The notes under the pieces were generated by a model, which saw only the letters and a program-made list of their open reading frames with translations, was not told where the DNA came from and searched no databases. From assembly GCA_947371645.1 (NCBI GenBank), contig CANBQJ010000128.1, forward strand, positions 1 through 10,418: a stretch of DNA of 10,418 nucleotides, given 5' to 3'. Positions 7,628-10,418 of the stretch are shown here, piece after piece. Within the stretch, counting starts at the first letter, position 1. The number at the start of each line of letters is the position of its first letter. Source of the DNA: Burkholderiales bacterium. GTDB taxonomy: Bacteria > Pseudomonadota > Gammaproteobacteria > Burkholderiales > Burkholderiaceae. A program made the translations under genes and the position numbers.

Positions 7628-9513
7628 GCTGCAGAGGATAAATCAAGCTGCTGATCTTGCCTCAATGGCAAGGTGATGCGCAATTCGGTGCCCCGGCCGG
7701 CCTTGCCGATCAGGCTGAGCTGGGCACCAATCACTTTGGCGCGGGCACGCATGGTCTGCACGCCGGAGCCTTCGCCCTCGCCGTCCCAGCCGTGTCCGTC
7801 GTCGGTGAGAGACACCTCGATGGCGTCGGACCTGGAACGGGCCGACAAGGTCAGGCGCGTGGCGCCCGAATGCTGCAGCACGTTGCTCAAGCCTTCAAAG
7901 AGGATGTATTGCAGCTGGCGCAAGGCGGGCGGCTGGCCTTCAGGCCACTGGGGCAACTCCTGCACGTTCCAGATCAGGTCCAGGCCCGCAGCCTTCAGGC
8001 GCGGCGCGATGCGGAAACGCAGCGAGGCCAGCAGGCCCACCACGTCGCCGGGCGCCAGGGTCAGGGCGTCCACCGAAAGCTTGAGCTGGTCGAGCGAGTC
8101 GCGCAGGGTCTGCACCACCAGACCGAGGTCCACAGGCTGGCTGCGCGGCGACTGCAGCTGGCGCAGGGCCGAACTGAGGTGGGCACCCACGCCGTCGTGC
8201 ATGTCCCGCAGGATGCGGCTGCGTTCGGCCTGCACGGCCTGGGCCCGCTCCAGCTCGGCCAGGCGCTGGAAGCTCTCGCGCAAGGCGACCTCGCGTTCGG
8301 TCACCTGGGCGGCCAGGGTCGCGTTGAGGTGGGCCAGGTCCTGGCGTGAGCGGGCGTGGTCGCCGGCCAGGATGTAGAAGGTGCAGTACATCAACACCGG
8401 GCCAGCGAAGGCCAGCCAGAAAAAGCTGTCGTAAGACAGCCAGTTGGCCTCGAAGGCAAAGTCGTGCACCGCCACCGGCACCGCAAGCACGCAGCCGGCC
8501 ACCAGCACCATGCCGTCCGGGCGGCGCGTGCGCACCACGTGGACCAGGGCCTGCGTGGAGCTCACGGCCATCAGGATGAGGATGGCCAGGTAGGTCAGGA
8601 TGATCTGCCAGCCCGTGGGCCAGACGAAGGTGAGGATGGGCGTGGCCACCAGCAGTGCATAGATGCTGTAGTCGACCAGGCGCACGCGCCGCCCGACAAA
8701 CCGCCAGAAGAACAGGCAGATCAGCAGCTGCGAGGTGACCACGGAGATGAAGCCCAGGCTCTCCCAGACGAACAGGGGCAGGAAGGGTTCGGGTGCCGTC
8801 GACATCATGTTGCCGATGCCCCAGAGGATGGCGGCGGTGCCTTGCAAGGCGATGGCGCCTTGCGAACGGTCACGCAACCACACCAGCAGCATGAACAGGC
8901 CCAAGGCCACCAATGAAGTGTTGGCAATGCGAGGGCCGTCGTTCTGGGCCAGTCGGCGCAATTTGTACGCACGCTCCAGTTCGCTCACCGGCCCCACGTC
9001 CACGGCAGCCAGGCCATTGCGGCTGATGTAGCCGCTGACCACGTGAATGAGGATGTCGTTGTCACCCTGTTTCCAGGTGCCTGGCGGCACGCGCACCAGT
9101 TGGGGCGTGTACCAGTTGCGTGTGACCGGCGCGCTCAAGGACCCTTCGAAGGCCATCGGCACGCCGTTGATCCAGACCTGCCCATTCATGTTCACCCGTG
9201 GCATGTACACCGCCCAAGGCTGGCCCGGCACGTCCGGCATGCGCACCCGAAAGCGATACCACATCGAGCCTTCGTAGCTGCCGTGGGTCGTGACCCAGCG
9301 GTGCGGCAAAGGCACCCGCATCCACGATGAATTGGCATCCGGCGGCGAGTCGGTGCCGGCCGACACCAAGGCCTGGGTCAGCGTGTTGGCCTGCGCCATC
9401 GTCAGGACCACCGTTGCCGGCGCTGGGCGCACGTCGGCGGCCCAGCACCATGCGGGCCAAGCCCACAGGCACAGCACCCACCAACATCGGCGCAAAACTG
9501 CAAACACCATCAT
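7624..9513 (-). CDS. 7TM-type membrane sensor histidine kinase (HisKA_3/NarX-UhpB class)
   Basis: This inner-membrane kinase should phosphorylate the response regulator encoded directly downstream. From the ATG at 9513 (629 residues) it shows a signal peptide (1-25, ending WCWA), then an exported beta-rich domain (about 26-185; blocks WYRFRVRMPDVPGQPW and GQVWINGV) resembling the galactose-binding-like fold of 7TMR-DISM sensors. About seven membrane segments follow (197-381), then a coiled coil (about 385-435). The HisKA_3 phosphoacceptor is H439 in RDMHDGVGAHLSS. The HATPase domain has N544 (SNVLQHSG), DDGHGWD (571-577) and GRGTELRITLPL. All catalytic motifs are intact. A GTG at 9558 would add 15 residues, but it would make the perfect dyad at 9520-9542 coding and bury the signal peptide, so I prefer the ATG (9510 is also possible). 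The signal is unknown; carbohydrate-like ligands are typical suggestions for such folds. Confidence 0.92.
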   Translation of the reverse strand: MMVFAVLRRCWWVLCLWAWPAWCWAADVRPAPATVVLTMAQANTLTQALVSAGTDSPPDANSSWMRVPLPHRWVTTHGSYEGSMWYRFRVRMPDVPGQPWAVYMPRVNMNGQVWINGVPMAFEGSLSAPVTRNWYTPQLVRVPPGTWKQGDNDILIHVVSGYISRNGLAAVDVGPVSELERAYKLRRLAQNDGPRIANTSLVALGLFMLLVWLRDRSQGAIALQGTAAILWGIGNMMSTAPEPFLPLFVWESLGFISVVTSQLLICLFFWRFVGRRVRLVDYSIYALLVATPILTFVWPTGWQIILTYLAILILMAVSSTQALVHVVRTRRPDGMVLVAGCVLAVPVAVHDFAFEANWLSYDSFFWLAFAGPVLMYCTFYILAGDHARSRQDLAHLNATLAAQVTEREVALRESFQRLAELERAQAVQAERSRILRDMHDGVGAHLSSALRQLQSPRSQPVDLGLVVQTLRDSLDQLKLSVDALTLAPGDVVGLLASLRFRIAPRLKAAGLDLIWNVQELPQWPEGQPPALRQLQYILFEGLSNVLQHSGATRLTLSARSRSDAIEVSLTDDGHGWDGEGEGSGVQTMRARAKVIGAQLSLIGKAGRGTELRITLPLRQDQQLDLSSAA

Positions 9514-9519
9514 CCGCAG

Positions 9520-9542
9520 ATTGTCGCCCGAGCAGCGACAAT
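9520..9542. promoter_or_regulatory. Perfect inverted repeat ATTGTCGC-N7-GCGACAAT
   Basis: Two perfect 8-base arms (9520-9527 and 9535-9542) flank a 7-base spacer, six bases upstream of the kinase ATG on the minus strand. The 23-bp size suits a dimeric transcription factor site. In the kinase mRNA it could also fold into a hairpin that masks the start region. No T-run follows on either strand, so it is not a terminator. The regulator is unknown; the adjacent response regulator is an obvious candidate. Confidence 0.6.
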
Positions 9543-9552
9543 GCGCGATGGT

Positions 9553-9581
9553 GTTCACCCCCCGTGAACCCGTTCTTTCAC
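9553..9581. promoter_or_regulatory. GTTCAC-N5-GTGAAC inverted repeat with third half-site
   Basis: Perfect arms GTTCAC (9553-9558) and GTGAAC (9564-9569) are followed by another TTCAC at 9577-9581, which can pair as a second dyad with GTGAA at 9564-9568 (N8). The site lies in the 99-bp divergent gap between the kinase gene and the uup-like gene, so it could control either one. The right arm continues as GTGAACCCGT, a 10-mer also found before kup at 2754-2763. Function is inferred from position and symmetry. Confidence 0.45.
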
Positions 9582-9612
9582 ATACCGCACGCCCTTTTCA
9601 GGCGTGGTTGCC

Positions 9613-10418
<806 letters not shown>

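Noticed and set aside
6932..7654. A 240-codon plus-strand open frame opposite the response regulator
   Set aside because: The minus-strand gene has complete receiver and LuxR domains; the plus-strand product has no recognisable fold.
8356..8916. A 186-codon plus-strand open frame opposite the kinase membrane region
   Set aside because: Its His/Gln/Asp/Gly-rich product is the usual mirror of hydrophobic codons in GC-rich DNA.
9514..9558. GTG start at 9558 for the kinase, adding 15 residues
   Set aside because: It would put 15 polar residues before the signal peptide and make the perfect dyad at 9520-9542 coding. The ATG at 9513 gives a standard signal peptide.

Overview
The window is GC-rich, densely packed bacterial chromosome. 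It most likely comes from a betaproteobacterium of the order Burkholderiales (Comamonadaceae or the Rubrivivax/Leptothrix/Aquabacterium group). The reasons are strong G/C third-position bias, a GshA of the form common in betaproteobacteria rather than the E. coli enterobacterial form, and an AmtB with the loop variant typical of these bacteria. This placement is inference from protein character; no marker gene such as rRNA is present.

Layout. The plus strand opens inside amtB (ammonium channel, 5' end missing), which closes with a textbook rho-independent terminator. Then comes a plus-strand cluster: gshA (glutamate-cysteine ligase), kup (K+ uptake), a BenE-family membrane transporter, and gshB (glutathione synthetase). 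Spacings are 84 bp, 11 bp and a 4-bp ATGA overlap, so kup, the BenE-like gene and gshB look co-transcribed, with gshA probably in the same unit. Both steps of glutathione synthesis are therefore present, separated by two transporter genes.

The end of gshB overlaps, tail to tail, the end of a minus-strand two-component operon. This operon encodes a membrane histidine kinase with an exported sensory domain and about seven membrane segments, followed by a NarL/LuxR-type response regulator; the two genes share an ATGA overlap. Its targets and signal cannot be read from the sequence. Upstream of the kinase is a 99-bp divergent intergenic region with two perfect inverted repeats, the best unexplained DNA signals in the window. 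Beyond it a plus-strand Uup-like ABC-F ATPase gene begins and runs off the end.

Functionally, the window joins nitrogen uptake, thiol synthesis, potassium import and an uncharacterised signalling pair. The protein families are all known. What deserves a second look is the arrangement: transporters inside a glutathione operon, and the candidate operators. I found no mobile elements, CRISPR arrays, tRNAs or rRNAs. No gene-free stretch exceeds about 130 bp.
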